64,000 nucleotides of DNA from Lepidostoma basale (GCA_022606425.2 JAHDVF020000240.1:2418001-2482000); one strand, 5' to 3'. Shown: positions 11,230-21,425, counted from the first letter of the stretch. Notes: generated from the sequence alone by a model not told the origin. Numbers and translations are program-made.

Positions 11230-11530
11230 TTTCGTTCCACTAGCTGCTGTATCAGAAGCCCCACGCGCTATGGGCATGTATTATGCAGCTTCCGCGGCCG
11301 GGTGGACGAGTTGTTGGCGGCATAGCCAGGGGCGAGACTCGAACCTCGGGAGCCACACCTGTGGCCGGCTACCCGCGGCGCATGGCCAAACCAGACCGTG
11401 TCCCGAAAGTGAAAGAGAACCAGGCATTATTGCGGCTGTTTGCATTCTTGATTTACGGACACCATTGTTTGTTAAGATAGTGCAGAGCGTGTTTGCAAGA
11501 TTTCAACAGATACCCGGATAATGGATCTGT
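11230..11530 (-). repeat. GC-rich repeat, possibly tRNA-derived
   Basis: Unusually GC-rich for the window. The minus strand holds GGTTCGAGTCTCGCC (complement of 11331-11345), close to a tRNA B box, preceded by GTAGCCGGCCAC. A clear A box is missing. It may be a SINE; low certainty. Confidence 0.35.
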
Positions 11531-11639
11531 TGCCTAGTGTGGATTTATCTGCCTGCAGCAGATTTCTCTATTCTTCCCTTGAGAATGTTAGCATGAGAAT
11601 GTTATCATAGAAAATAACAAGAGAAATATTATGAACTAT

Positions 11640-11740
11640 AAAGATTTGAAACACTGTTATGATATCATGAATCATATCTTTGTCACGACAGCTGTTTCTC
11701 CAACCGATGTTGGCATCATCAGGTGTTACAAACAAATTGA
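11640..11740 (-). repeat. Family A element, single arm
   Basis: Carries AAACACTGTTATGATATCA and a hammerhead, as on the left arms of other family A elements, but ends after GTGTTACAAACAA with no partner arm. It abuts the TTAG tail of LINE-A. Confidence 0.6.
11687..11722 (-). ncRNA. Hammerhead ribozyme, family A
   Basis: Minus strand: CTGATGA, stem II CCAAC/GTTGG with loop ATCG, GAAAC, AGCT, GTC. The core is fully canonical, and this is one of the best candidates for activity. Confidence 0.78.
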
Positions 11741-12235
11741 AAGACTAACTAACTAACTAACCATCACGCCGTCTCCCCGAAGGGGTAGGCAGAAAGAATG
11801 GACTACCACACTTTTCTTTCCTGACATATTTCTCTCGCTTCCTCAACATTCATACATCGTGTCATGCACGCGCGTCGATTTCTCTGACTCCTCACATGGC
11901 TGACATTCAATATTTGATTTATTTGATCGTGCCACGTTTTCCTCGGTCTTCCTCTATTTCTGGTTCCATTTACATCATTAACATATAATTTTTTACCATT
12001 CATTCCTTCCATATGTCCTAACCATCTTAATGATCCTTTCATTATTTTGTTCATGACACCATCATTCGCACCGCATTCACTTCTTATATTTTCATTCGAC
12101 ACTATCATACACAGAATATTCACACATTCGTCTAAGAGATCTCATTTCTACTGCATTTATTCTACTTTCATCCTTCTTTTGCCAGTTCCATGCTTCGCTT
12201 CCATACATAAGGGTCGGTAGAAGAACACCATTGTG
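11741..12235 (-). pseudogene. LINE-A 3' region
   Basis: Minus strand: MYGSEAWNWQKKDE (read near 12200), then NENIRSECGANDGVMNKIMK, GSLRWLGHMEGMN, TWHDQINQILNVSHVRSQRN, RACMTRCMNVEEAREICQER. Ends at CCATCACGCCGTCTCC with an ACTAACTAACTAAC tail at 11743-11760. Short deletions break the frame at about 12120 and 12000. No RT core. Confidence 0.85.
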
Positions 12236-12479
12236 CACTGCCATACTAGCTTTTTTGGATAGGTTTTTGTTTGCGATGACAACTTTAAGTGCTTTTATAA
12301 CAAAATACGTTTGTTTGTGCTGTTCTGTGTTGAAATAATATCAGTTTTTCGTTTATGTGGAGAGTTTTGACAGCTGTTAATTTTTTTTTTGTGTATTTTC
12401 CGAATGTCAATTTGAATAATTTCATAGTCCATTGTTTTGGCCGAAACACTATGATACTTTAACATTTTATAACTGTTAA

Positions 12480-12600
12480 TGAAAAAACTTTGTTTTTGTA
12501 TCACAATTGTATTTTATTTTACGACAGCTGTTTCATCAACCAATGTTGACATTATCAGGTGTTACAATACAATCGTAACAGTTTTGAATAATTTCATAAT
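12480..12600 (-). repeat. Family A element
   Basis: Left-arm structure with TTTGTATCACAATTGTATTT, hammerhead at 12523-12558 and GTGTTACAATACAA. The ATTGTTTTGGCCGAAACACT terminus typical of the family lies at 12430-12455. Confidence 0.65.
12523..12558 (-). ncRNA. Hammerhead-like motif, family A (A8)
   Basis: Box CTGATAA: the catalytic G8 is A. Stem II GTCAAC/GTTGAT, GAAAC, AGCT and GTC are intact. Probably inactive without a matching change at position 3. Confidence 0.6.
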
Positions 12601-12629
12601 ATTATTGTTATTAATTCAAATTACTTAAT

Positions 12630-12895
12630 AGAAACTATTCTTCTTCTTCTTTTATACCTTTGGTCTGTTCCTGTAATCAGGCTGGCCTCTCTTGGGAGGT
12701 TGACTCTCAGCCATTTCTTTGGTGGTCTTCCGGGGGGACGATAGCCGGCAGGAATCTGATGCGCCACAGCGTGTGGAATTCTGGTGGGATCCATCCTCTG
12801 CACGTGCGTATCTTCTGCGTTGTCTGCCTTATCTCACGACATCTTCCACCTTGCAGATTTCGCAGATAGCCGTGTTTCTTACCCTATCTCTAGTA
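12630..12895 (-). pseudogene. LINE-G C-terminal remnant
   Basis: Minus strand reads MQRMDPTRIPHAVAHQIPAG, RPPGRPPKKWL and LITGTDQRYK-stop, followed by an AAGAAGAAGAA tail (12640-12650). The pattern of RMD...RP.GRPPK.W and a GAA tail matches LINE-D (52258-53000), of which it is probably a relative. 5' part missing; frameshift near 12800. Confidence 0.65.
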
Positions 12896-13127
12896 GAAGT
12901 TCATTGTAAATAATGAAAATAAGAAAAATAAAATATTTATAGAAGAAAAAAAATATAGAAGAAGTTAGCGAGCTACCGAAACCGATCGAACCCATAAAAT
13001 CAAGTGGAATTAAACTAAATATCCTGAAATATAAAAAAAGGATTTTTATTTTTATGGAAATTACTGATTTTTTAAAAATAATTTATATCACTTTCAGACT
13101 TTGTTTTCACACCACTCTATATTGTTT

Positions 13128-13313
13128 AATCGATTTTTTTTAAAGACTCACACCAAAAATTATAATCAATGATATTAGAATTTATTTTACAATCTTCAAT
13201 ATGAGCAGAAAATAGTTCATTATTATGAAGAAGGAATCTGGTCATGTCCAGCCTCGAACCCAAGTCCCCTGGATCAGGAGCCAAGCTTTCTATCCGTTAG
13301 ACCACCACCCGAA
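13128..13313 (-). repeat. SINE2, tRNA-derived
   Basis: Minus strand: head GGGTGGTGGTCTAACGGATA (A-box-like), TTGGCTCCTGATCC, B box GGTTCGAGGC, body ending near GAGTCTTTAAA with an A-rich tail. A second copy in plus orientation is at 30035-30223. About 185 bp. Transcription by RNA polymerase III is expected from the family type. Confidence 0.7.
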
Positions 13314-13316
13314 ACA

Positions 13317-13348
13317 TACCGGTTTTGCTCCCGCCGGAGCTTTGTCAG
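13317..13348 (-). ncRNA. Hammerhead-like motif, family G, just upstream of SINE2
   Basis: Minus strand: CTGACAA (A8), stem II GCTCC/GGAGC with loop around GGCG, AAAAC (G12 lost), ACCGGT, then A at the cleavage position. Several core changes. Its 3' end touches the 5' end of SINE2. An intact-looking relative is at 44955. Confidence 0.5.
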
Positions 13349-13349
13349 G

Positions 13350-14100
13350 ATTAAAAACACATTTTTATTATTTTTTATCATAAAATTCATTCCTAATGGC
13401 ATTTAAAATATTGTTATAAATCGTTATACCTCATCCTTCTTCTGCCAGTTCCATGCTTTTTGACTGTACTTAAAGAATATCCTTACATTTATTTATTTCT
13501 TACACTGCGCATGTGTCAAATGCAATAACGCATCTTCAAGTATTAATTAAATTCTTCCTACCCACTACACTCTGATGCATTATCGCCAAGAGAGTCAATC
13601 AACGCTGAGAAATTATTCCACGCATGCGCTCTGTGACGGCTCTGAAAACGGGTTTGGTATCATAACCGAAACGTTCCCCCGGGCTGATCAATTTGTTAGC
13701 AGGAAATTCGGAACATTTTATGCTAATTTTTAAATATTTTTTTAAGCTCATATCACGAAATCTGAAAGGAGACGGGGCTATTCTGAACCCCTTCTCAACT
13801 CGTTTCCATGGCGTGTTTTTTTTTTAATTTCATCGGTTCGAATTTCATCAAAATGGATATTTAAAAATCTATCGAAATATTTTTCAAAACTATATTGCAC
13901 ATCCAAAAACAAAATAGAAAAATAATTTTATTTGAGTAAGAAAATTAAAATGATTGGACCTGAAATCAATCGAGTAAATAATTATATTTAAGTACTTGAG
14001 ATATGAAGGGAGATTGTTCCCGGTTTATTAGTTCCAAGCTGACTGGGTTACTTAAATTTTATCGGTAGAAGCAGAAATTCGAAGTTAGAAGAAGAAAATC
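13350..14100. other. Interval with little recognised
   Basis: A scrap of LINE-A (CATCCTTCTTCTGCCAGTTC, 13434-13456, minus) is the only recognisable piece. The rest is AT-rich with no motif found. Confidence 0.45.
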
Positions 14101-14440
14101 ATTGATACGAGTAAAACGTCTTTTTTCTAAAAGTTTTATTATAATTTAAGGGAATGACATGTTTCCACCTTTCTAAGGAAATACTATGAAATGTGTCTAA
14201 TGATAATTCAATTTTATCCAATCCAATTTTTAAAAATCATAAATACAAATGTAAACGTCTGTTTTCTAGAAGTTTTATTACATTATGGAAATAACATGAC
14301 CTTTCTAAGACTTTATCAAATGTCTATCCTATCGTATTCTACATTTGATAATCCTTTAGATATGCAAATCTAGTCATTCTCATAAAACACAAAATAACTT
14401 CTAGAAAACAGCCGTTTTCATTCGTGTTAATTATTTAACA
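14100..14440. repeat. Family F element remnants
   Basis: TTCTAGAAGTTTTATTA recurs at about 14268, with variants at 14128 and (inverted) 14400. CCTTTCTAAGG-like halves of stem II are visible, but the ribozyme core is broken in both. Confidence 0.5.
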
Positions 14441-14499
14441 GAGAATTTTATAACATTGTTCAAGAAAATAAATGTGTTACATCATTATTCAAGAAAGAA

Positions 14500-14668
14500 A
14501 CTAACTAACATCACGCCGTCTCTCTGGAGGGGTAGGCAGTTATAATGAACCGCACACTTTTCTAACATACTTCGACTTATGCGGATTTCTTCGACTTATT
14601 TGATCGTGGCACGTTTTCCTAAGTTTTCCTCTTTTTCTATTTCCGTTTACTTCGTTAATACAGATTTT
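14500..14668 (-). pseudogene. LINE-A 3' scrap
   Basis: CTAACTAACATCACGCCGTC end on the minus strand, then GGTAGGCAG and a degraded coding part with TTATTTGATCGTGGCACGTT. Internal deletion relative to other copies. Confidence 0.6.
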
Positions 14669-14765
14669 ATACTATTTAAGGCGTTAACACTGTGGAATTC
14701 CATAATGACTATTTTTTTATGAATTACAACACTGTTTTTTTTTCAGTTTTGAGTTTATTTTTCTC

Positions 14766-14797
14766 GAAATATTTCGAAGGCTTACCTTCATCATCAG
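14766..14797 (-). ncRNA. Hammerhead-like motif, family E
   Basis: Minus strand: canonical CTGATGA, stem II GAAGG/CCTTC with loop TAAG, GAAA, but stem III has become ATATTTC, losing the GTC triplet. Confidence 0.55.
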
Positions 14798-14828
14798 GAA
14801 AACTAAATATACTGTTTTTATTGTTCTC

Positions 14829-14862
14829 CCGATTATGGGGGTGTAAACCTTCGAAAAATGTC
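14829..14862 (+). ncRNA. Degenerate hammerhead, family E
   Basis: CCGATTA box, GGGGG/CCTTC imperfect stem II, GAAAAATGTC. The position of each element is kept but several core bases are changed. Confidence 0.4.
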
Positions 14863-14958
14863 GAGAAAATAAACTCAAAAGTGGAAAAAACAGAAAAAAC
14901 AACAAATTCACAAAAAAATCTTTGTTTAATATCACAAATTGTATTTATTTTACTTTAC

Positions 14959-14994
14959 GACAGCTGTTTCATCAACCAATGTTGACATCATCAG
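14959..14994 (-). ncRNA. Hammerhead ribozyme, family A
   Basis: Minus strand: CTGATGA, stem II GTCAAC/GTTGAT (one G-U), loop ATTG, GAAAC, AGCT, GTC. Canonical core. Confidence 0.78.
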
Positions 14995-15065
14995 GTGTTA
15001 CAAAAGTGTATATCAACATTATGTCAAAAATATATATCAGATGTTCATATATATTTTTGTAACAC

Positions 15066-15101
15066 CTGATGATGTCAACATTGGTTGATGAAACAGCTGT
15101 C
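15066..15101 (+). ncRNA. Hammerhead ribozyme, family A
   Basis: Same motif as 14959-14994 on the opposite arm and strand: CTGATGA, GTCAAC/GTTGAT, GAAAC, AGCT, GTC, cleavage expected after 15101. Confidence 0.78.
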
Positions 15102-15239
15102 GTAAAGTAAAATAAATACAATTTGTGATATAAAACAAAGTTTTTGAATTAACAGTTATAAAATGTTAAAATATCATAGTGCTTCGGCCAAAACAATGGA
15201 CTATTCATAAATAAAATCGTTTATACAATATATAATATA

Positions 15240-15465
15240 CTTCATTTACCATTCTTTCTTCATTTAATCTTTCCATTTATCCAAACCATTTTAATAATCT
15301 TTTCATTATTTTGCTAATAACACTTTCTTTCGCACTGGATTCACTTCTTATATTTTCATTCGATATACACAGATATGGAAGAGATCTAATTTCTGCTACA
15401 TTTATTCTATTTTCATCCATCTTTTGCCAATTCCGTGATTCACTTCTATTCAAGAAATAATTAAT
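15240..15465 (-). pseudogene. LINE-A fragment
   Basis: Minus strand: SRNWQKMDENRINVAEIRSL, ISNENIRSE, KMKRLLKWFG. Both ends missing and the frame has small deletions. NENIRSE subfamily. Confidence 0.65.
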
Positions 15466-15980
15466 CAACAATTAATATTATGCAGAACAAAATGTTCCTA
15501 AGAGATCAAAAGAATGGAGACTTGAGTATCGTCAGCTGTTCACAGTCTAAGGTACATTGGTCTCAAGGAAAGTCTTAGAACTGGTTTAAGTAATGTTTGA
15601 GTCAGGTGTGTTTGAGGTCTGACGTAATAGATACCAGGTCCCTGCACTCACTCGGTATTAATTGCAAACAATACATTTCAGGTATTATTATACTCGTTTC
15701 TCCGGGTATCGGATTTCTAAATCTACGTTTGTCCGAGGCGAAGGCAGTCACCGGTAACTTAAATGCATTAATAAGTTGATCTTGTAATACGCGCGACTTG
15801 AGCTTATTAATTTCGACACTGATTATTGAATTGTAATGAGTGGAAGCTTCTCCAGGTTTTTTTTTGTATGTAAATTATACAAAATTGTTTGATACTAAAA
15901 GCAACCCGTGAAATATTCACAGAAATAAAGATGTTATTACCTGTGAAACTTTGTTCACTTAAAAATCGTTATCATTAAGA
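15466..15980. other. Interval without recognised features
   Basis: A 60-codon frame at 15597-15779 shows no motif I recognise. No ribozyme or TIR seen. Confidence 0.4.
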
Positions 15981-15984
15981 AGTT

Positions 15985-16432
15985 TTACTAATAAACTAAC
16001 TAACCACCACGCCGTCCCCCCGAAGGGGTAGGCTGAAAGAATGGACTGCCACACTTTTCTTTCCTGACATATTTATCTTGATTCCTCAACATTCATACAT
16101 CGTATCATGCAATATTTCTCTGATTCGTCACATAGCCGAATTCAATATTTGATTTATTTGATCGTGCCACGTTTTCCTCGGTCTTCCTCTATTTCTGGTT
16201 CCATTTACATCGTTAACATATAATTTTTACCATTATTTCTTCATTCATTCATTTTGTTCATAACACCATCATTCACACCGCATTCACTTCTTATATTTTC
16301 ATTCGACACTATCATACACAGAGTATTCACACATTCGTCAAAGAGATCTCATTTCTACTGCATTTATTCTACTTGCATCCTTCTTTTGCCAGTTCCATGC
16401 TTCGCTTCCATACATAAGGGTCGGTAGTAGTA
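15985..16432 (-). pseudogene. LINE-A 3' region
   Basis: AACTAACTAACCACCACGCC terminus (minus), TWHDQINQILN-like segment, a deletion around 16240, IRSECGVNDGVMNK, then MYGSEAWNWQKKDASRINAV near 16400. Same subfamily as 11741-12235, to which it is very similar, including the CACACAGAATATTCACA-type stretch after the IRSE block. Confidence 0.8.
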
Positions 16433-16454
16433 GAAGAAGTTTTAACTTTATGTA

Positions 16455-16990
16455 AATATTGTTTTGTTGGACTAAGCTGGGCTTTTTAGCTTTCGGAAAC
16501 AGGGGATACATCCTTAAAAAGCGGAAAATACCGATCAACCTGAAACGAAAAGTCTATGAAGTCTGTGTTCTGCGAGTTGGTACTTGTGGTCTTGAAACTG
16601 TTACATTGTCCAAACAAAGTGCCGAGAAACTACGAGTGACTCAAAGAACCATGGAAAGAGTCATATTAGGAATAAGCCTAGGAGATAGAGTCAGAAACAA
16701 TACGGTGAGAGAAAAAACAAAGGTCACTGACATCATCCACCGGGTGGCGACTCTAAAATGGCAATGGGCAGGCTACGTATCCAGAAGCTCAGATGAAAAA
16801 TGGGCAAGAAGACTGCTGACTTGGAGACCGTGGACGGCAAAGAGAAGGGCAGGGCGACTGCAACCACGGTGGAAGGATGATCTAAACAGACACGTCGGAA
16901 TAGCCTGGATTCTGTCTGTAAAAGACAGAGTGACATGGAAGCGAATGGAGGAGGCCTTTGTCCTGGAGTGGACGGGAGTAGGCTGAGGAA
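16455..16990 (+). pseudogene. RTE-like LINE (LINE-I) C-terminal region, long frame
   Basis: A 175-codon open frame (16459-16986) begins within the RT thumb region and reads INLKRKVYEVCVLRV, EKLRVTQRTMERVILGISL, VREKTKVTDIIHRVATLKWQ, WAGYVSRS, RLLTWRPWTAKRRAGRLQPR and EAFVLEWTGVG-stop. This is the usual C-terminal tail of insect RTE-type reverse transcriptases (RTKVTD...LKWQWAGHVAR...WRP). The frame is unbroken to the stop, so decay is recent or mild, but everything upstream of the RT thumb is missing. Related pieces are at 33555-33790 and 46790-46850. Confidence 0.85.
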
Positions 16991-17509
16991 GAATAAGACT
17001 GTGTTTCCATACACGTTAAAAAGTCACATTTAACAACACCAAATTATTCTGCTTTTTTATATGAAATAACATGTTTCACCCTTCTAAGGCATTACCAAAT
17101 GTGTTCATTCTCACTTTGTTTACTATACTACCGTCATACAATAATAGTCAGAAGAAATTTCAATTATTGTGTGCATTTGAATTATTGTATCTCTCTCGCT
17201 CTCTTATATTCAAAATATACTCTTACTCTTTCTTGATGTCAACCGGGTTTTTGGCTATTTATATTATGATTTTGTTACATCGCAAAATATATACGACCAA
17301 TTTTATTTTTATTTCGAAGTTATTTTTGAATTGTGTAATAAAATATTGTGACAATGCAATTTAATAAATAATCTGAACTTATACCACAATGAATTGAAAG
17401 AAAAAATGTTATTTTAATATTTTAGCGAAGTTGACTTTTGTCGGAATCTGAGGACATTTTTTTTATTTAACCTTTTGTTGTGATTTTCTAAAACTATTCT
17501 AAAACGTTT

Positions 17510-18265
17510 TCAAAAAACTTCTTCTTCTTCCTTATTGAAGACCTATGTGGTCTGTTCTCCAGAGTGTTGCTCCTCTTGTGAGGTAGATTCCCAGCTGTCC
17601 TTCCATCTTTTAGGAGGTCTTCCACGAGGACGAGTCCCATGAGGCTGATTATGCAATGCAATATAGGGGAGTCTGGTGGTGTCCATTCTTTGAACATGAC
17701 CGTTCCAGTCCATTTTTCTATCTTATAATATCCTCAACCTCACATATCTCTATTATTCTGGTGTTCCTCACGCGATCTCTCAGTGTCTTGCCTGCTATCG
17801 TCCTCGGTGTATTCATTTCAGAAGTCCTCAAAACTTGTTTGGTCCTTACTGTGTCTGCCCTTGCTTCGACGCCATATGTTATAATTGGTCTTACGCATGC
17901 TTTATAGATTCTCATCTTACTCTTAATGGCCATATCTTAATTTTTCCATATTGTGGATTTTAGAGCCCCGAAGATTGCAGCTGCCTTGTTTACTTGGGCT
18001 TGTATTTCTTCCCGCGGATCACCTCCCCCCACCAGGTCTATGCCTAGATACTTGAAGGTCCTGACTTGTTCTATGGGTTGATTTTCTATAACCGGGTTAC
18101 ATGTTTTGGGTGTTTTGGAAAAGGTCATACATTTTTTCGATGGAGATCGTCATGTCGTATTTCTTACAGGCGTGATGTAGTCTGTCTAGCATTTTTTGTA
18201 GGTCATTGTTGTTTTCAGCTATGATTATAGCATCGTCTGCATAACAGACCACATTGACAATTTGA
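17510..18265 (-). pseudogene. LINE-D reverse transcriptase fragment with YADD box
   Basis: The minus strand starts within RT: VVCYADDAIIIAENNNDLQK (YADD at about 18235-18246), KYDMTISIEK, a frameshift near 18125, then PIEQVRTFKYLGIDLVGGGD, IQAQVNKAAAIFGALKSTIW, a stop, KMRIYKACVRPIITYGVEAR and RTIAGKTLRDRVRNTRI-EICEVEDII. The 3' end has a TTGTGAGGTAG-type segment and an AAGAAGAAG tail at 17518-17528. The catalytic Asp pair of RT motif C is intact, but at least two frameshifts and stops kill the frame. Same family as 52258-53000. Confidence 0.85.
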
Positions 18266-18894
18266 ATTTCAAAAAACTGATACGCTAATTAATTAAAGGT
18301 GTGTTTGTGTTGTATGTTTCGACTAAAACCAGCCAGTCTTATAGGTGCGAGGAGTATTTAATTAAAAATTTCAACGGAAAAATATAATGATTTACAAAAA
18401 GACGAATATTGGTGTTTCACTGTATGCACAATCTGACGAAATAAATAAACTCGTAATTATATTTATGGAGGAAAATGAGAAATTTTATACATGATACGCA
18501 TTTAATTGGGTGTTTATAGTGCAATTATTCACTCGAAACAGAAGGAGACAGGTAGCTCGGCAAGATTATATGTGTTTAATCAAAAGAGCGAGACGGCTGC
18601 ACTGCCTGAGGCCGTCGTTATGCATAATAACTCCGGCTAAAAAGCAGGGCCTACTCAATATACATACGTATACGAGTATACCTAATGATTTTAAATTTAC
18701 TATTTTTATTGTTGACCGGTTTCGAAGTCTACCATAACGTACTAGTTTTTCTAAAGTCACACAAGTCAAAGGGACGTTTTTGACAATTGTTACTAAAAAA
18801 TATTTGTAATTGTTCCTTCTAATTACTGTTTTCCTTCTAATTACTCTGTAAAAAATGAGTTTATAATAACTCAATTTGTAATTATCTGTATATA

Positions 18895-19100
18895 CTCAAA
18901 GTAATAATAATAATAAGGCTAATTTGTATAGCGCCGTTTTTTTTAGTTACGGGAGCTGCATTTGACACCAGCAATCAGTTGTTTATATTTTATGTGCTTT
19001 TTTGAAAATGTAGGTTTTTATGTTAGATTTAAAACAGTCGGGTAATCAAACAATGTTTGGGTTTAATTAATTTAAGTCTAGTTAATTAAATTTTAACCAA
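18895..19100 (-). repeat. LINE-B 3' tail, minus orientation
   Basis: AATAATAATAATAAGGCT at 18901-18918 followed by AGCGCCGTTTTTTTTAG is the complement of the LINE-B 3' UTR end seen at 50503-50575. No coding part is recognisable, so the copy is extremely truncated. Confidence 0.6.
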
Positions 19101-19504
19101 AATTTTATCTTTTTACTTTGATAAAGGATGTCAACAGGTTTTTTTTTAAATTAAATTCCTTCTTTCTCAAGAGTGACTTTAAAATAATATATACATATTG
19201 CAAGAGCTTATGTTTAATGAAATAATCCTATCTGAGTAAAGTTATGCTTTCAGCTTTGCATAAAGCTTATCTATAATAATTGCATCTTACTTCGATACTG
19301 CTTTCTTTTATTATAGTAATAAAATGAATTACTGGTTTAATTGTAGGATTGAATTATTTAATGGCCGGTGACCGGTTTGGCGAGTAAAACAATCACCCCA
19401 CAGTGGCGACTCGTGACTATTTTCACTAGCAATCGTCACGTGAACTAATAGTACGAAAAAATCAGTATAACAGAATATTTCATGTCTGAACTGAAATGAT
19501 ATAA

Positions 19505-19580
19505 TAAGGTTGGCCATTAGAAGCTTTATTATATTGTACGGGAATGGCATATTTTGCCTTGCTAAGTCATTATCAAACGT
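19505..19580 (-). repeat. Family F ribozyme remnant
   Basis: TAGAAGCTTTATTATATTG, GGGAATGGCATA, then TTTTGCCTTGCTAAGTCATT. The minus strand has a TTGATAA box and part of stem II, but GAAAC is AAAAT and GTC is lost. Confidence 0.45.
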
Positions 19581-19604
19581 CATTTAAAGACATTTAACAT
19601 TATT

Positions 19605-20050
19605 CTTTTAATTCCTTAACATTTATAGATCTTGTCGTGCACGCACCATGATTAATGTGCTACGTTTTCCTTGGTCTTTCTCTATTTCTAGTTCCGTTTG
19701 GATTGTTTACATATATATTCTATACCATTATTTCATTATTCATTGTTTTTATGTGTTCAAACCATATTAATGATCCTTCATGATTTTGTTCAAAATACTC
19801 TCATTCGCACTGTATTCACTTCTTATATTTCTTTTGACACTCTATTTTACACAAACTGGTTATCATTGGTTATCATCATTCAATAATAAAATAATTAAGA
19901 ACATCGACAATAAACCATCAGATCATTTCTCCAGAAGGGTGAGAGAGAATGGACCACAAAACTACTCTATCCTGACAAATCTTTCTCCACATTCATCAGC
20001 GAGTCACACACGCATGTAGATTTTTCCGACTTCTAAAATGGCCTAATTCT
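19605..20050 (-). pseudogene. Two adjoining LINE-A scraps
   Basis: 19605-19860 carries minus-strand remnants (RNRERPRKT, GSLIWFEHIK, NTVRM-like). 19915-20050 is a second 3' end (TTTCTCCAGAAGGGTGAG, ACTACTCTATCCTGACAAAT). Both heavily decayed. Confidence 0.55.
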
Positions 20051-20129
20051 AATTTGATCCATTGTTTTGACGGAAACACTTTGATATTTCAACATTATTA
20101 ACTGTTTAAATAAAAAGCTTTGTTATAAA

Positions 20130-20290
20130 AAATCACAAATATGTTTTCTTTTTAGTTGATTGTAAGACCTGACGATGGTAACATAGGCTAGCAAAACAGC
20201 TGTCGCGACAAAATATAGTCAATTGTGATATTTATAACAAAGTTTGTTTATTTAAACAGTTAAATTTAAAAAGCCCATTGTTTTAGCCGA
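20130..20290 (+). repeat. Family A element arm
   Basis: Right-arm order: TTGATTGTAAGACC, hammerhead (20169-20204), CGACAAAATATAGTCAATTG. The opposite arm is only a relic (20065-20110). Confidence 0.6.
20169..20204 (+). ncRNA. Degenerate hammerhead, family A
   Basis: CTGACGA box is fine but stem II (GGTAAC/GGCTAGC) is poorly paired and GAAAC is AAAAC. Likely inactive. Confidence 0.5.
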
Positions 20291-20490
20291 AACACTATGA
20301 TATCTTAACATTTTAAATTATTAAATTAAATGACTTTGTTTTTTGTATCACAATTGTATTTTATTTTACGCGACAGCTGTTTCAATATATAGTGTTGCAA
20401 CACCTGATGATGTCAACATAGGTTGATGAAACAGCTGTCGCGTTAAATAAAATACAATTGTGATACCCAATACAAAGTTGTTAAATTTAA
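20275..20490. repeat. Family A foldback, asymmetric
   Basis: Arms CAATTGTATTTTATTTTACG and its complement (20346-20375 and 20436-20465). The left arm has lost stem II and the CUGAUGA box, keeping only GACAGCTGTTTC (20372-20383); the right arm is complete. Confidence 0.72.
20404..20439 (+). ncRNA. Hammerhead ribozyme, family A
   Basis: CTGATGA, stem II GTCAAC/GTTGAT loop ATAG, GAAAC, AGCT, GTC; canonical core. Confidence 0.78.
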
Positions 20491-20499
20491 AGTGTTTAA

Positions 20500-21235
20500 T
20501 TTATCTTTTAAATACGTCAAACCACCAAGTTATGAGTTCTTATTAAAAACGTTTTATAATGTTTAATGTTGACGATTTTGTGTAAAAATTTGACGGACTG
20601 CCACTGATCGAATCCTGAATTCAAGAACCATAGCGGAGTTTAATGACGACTCGGATATATCAAGTTAACCATTTCATACGATGAACGGGTCAGAAAGAGA
20701 TTTAGATGATGAATTAGTGGAAGAACGAATATGTAATAACGGGGCTTGAGAATATGAGATCGTATGTGGAGTGACTTCGGGTAGGTACCCGGACATGACC
20801 GTAATTAAATACTGCAGCCTTGACAGGTATTAATAGTCTGTGTCCACTAAACGTTTTATGATATAATAATTTTGAAATATTGCAAGTAATTTTCTACGTA
20901 TTAAAGTCAATTTAAGATATATAAGGAAAACATATAAGGCATTAAGCTCGGATAAGTTTGATTACTTTTCAACACACTGACTTTTACTGATTGACTGTGA
21001 AATGATACAATCACGCCTCTCGTCTTATAGAATATACCAAAACACTGGTTAAATTTAATTGTAAAATAAAATAAAGAAAATGAAAAAATATACATAAATT
21101 TGTTAACGATTTTTTTATTTATTTAAATTAATGAAAACCTCTGTTTAAAAAGTGATATTATATTTTATGAGAATGAACTGTTTTATCCTGCTATGGCATT
21201 AGAAAAATGTGATCATCTAATTCATCGTTTTTGAC
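20500..21235. other. Interval without recognised features
   Basis: No transposase, RT or ribozyme motif seen. A short frame on the minus strand (20907-21095) looks random. Confidence 0.4.
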
Positions 21236-21240
21236 ACTAA

Positions 21241-21425
21241 ATTTTTTTTTTTTTTTTTTTTTTTTTCTTGTATACAACAGGTCGCTTAAACCCAATTACT
21301 GTATACACATTATTTTTAGCTATAATATTGATGATCCACATGACATGTGATAGGTAGCCAATCTATCGCCATTTTATTGTCACGTGAATTCTACACCAGT
21401 AAATTATTTGTAACTGGTCCTTCTA
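21241..21425 (-). repeat. SINE1 body, head deleted
   Basis: A 25-nt T run (21242-21266) is the A tail of a minus-strand SINE1, followed by ATACAACAGGTCGC, ACATGTGATAGGTAGCCAAT and CTATCGCCATTTTATTGTCA. It stops at CTACACCAG before the tRNA-like head, so it is 5' truncated. Confidence 0.7.

Larger units (their letters stand above)
14670..14900. repeat. Family E foldback
   Basis: Arms GAGTTTATTTTTCTCGA (14752-14768) and its complement near 14862-14880. The outer terminus GGCGTTAACACTGTGGAATT matches 8490-8512 inverted and 29495-29515. A hammerhead-like motif lies on each arm. Confidence 0.7.
14900..15215. repeat. Family A foldback with two ribozymes
   Basis: Near-perfect inverted repeat: TATCACAAATTGTATTTATT at about 14930 pairs with its complement at 15110-15130. 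The centre is near 15030. Only the right arm extends to the family terminus, ending at CCAAAACAATGG (15185-15200). Both arms have a canonical hammerhead, so RNA from either strand carries one sense ribozyme and one complement. Confidence 0.82.

Noticed and set aside
14900..15215. CRISPR-like or phage repeat array
   Set aside because: Inverted, not direct, repeats; eukaryotic context with SINEs, LINEs and an intron; ribozyme structure explains the conservation.
16459..16986. Possible intact host gene (175-codon frame)
   Set aside because: The EKLRVTQRTMERVILGISL...VTDIIHRVATLKWQWAGY order is the standard C-terminal tail of an RTE-like reverse transcriptase.
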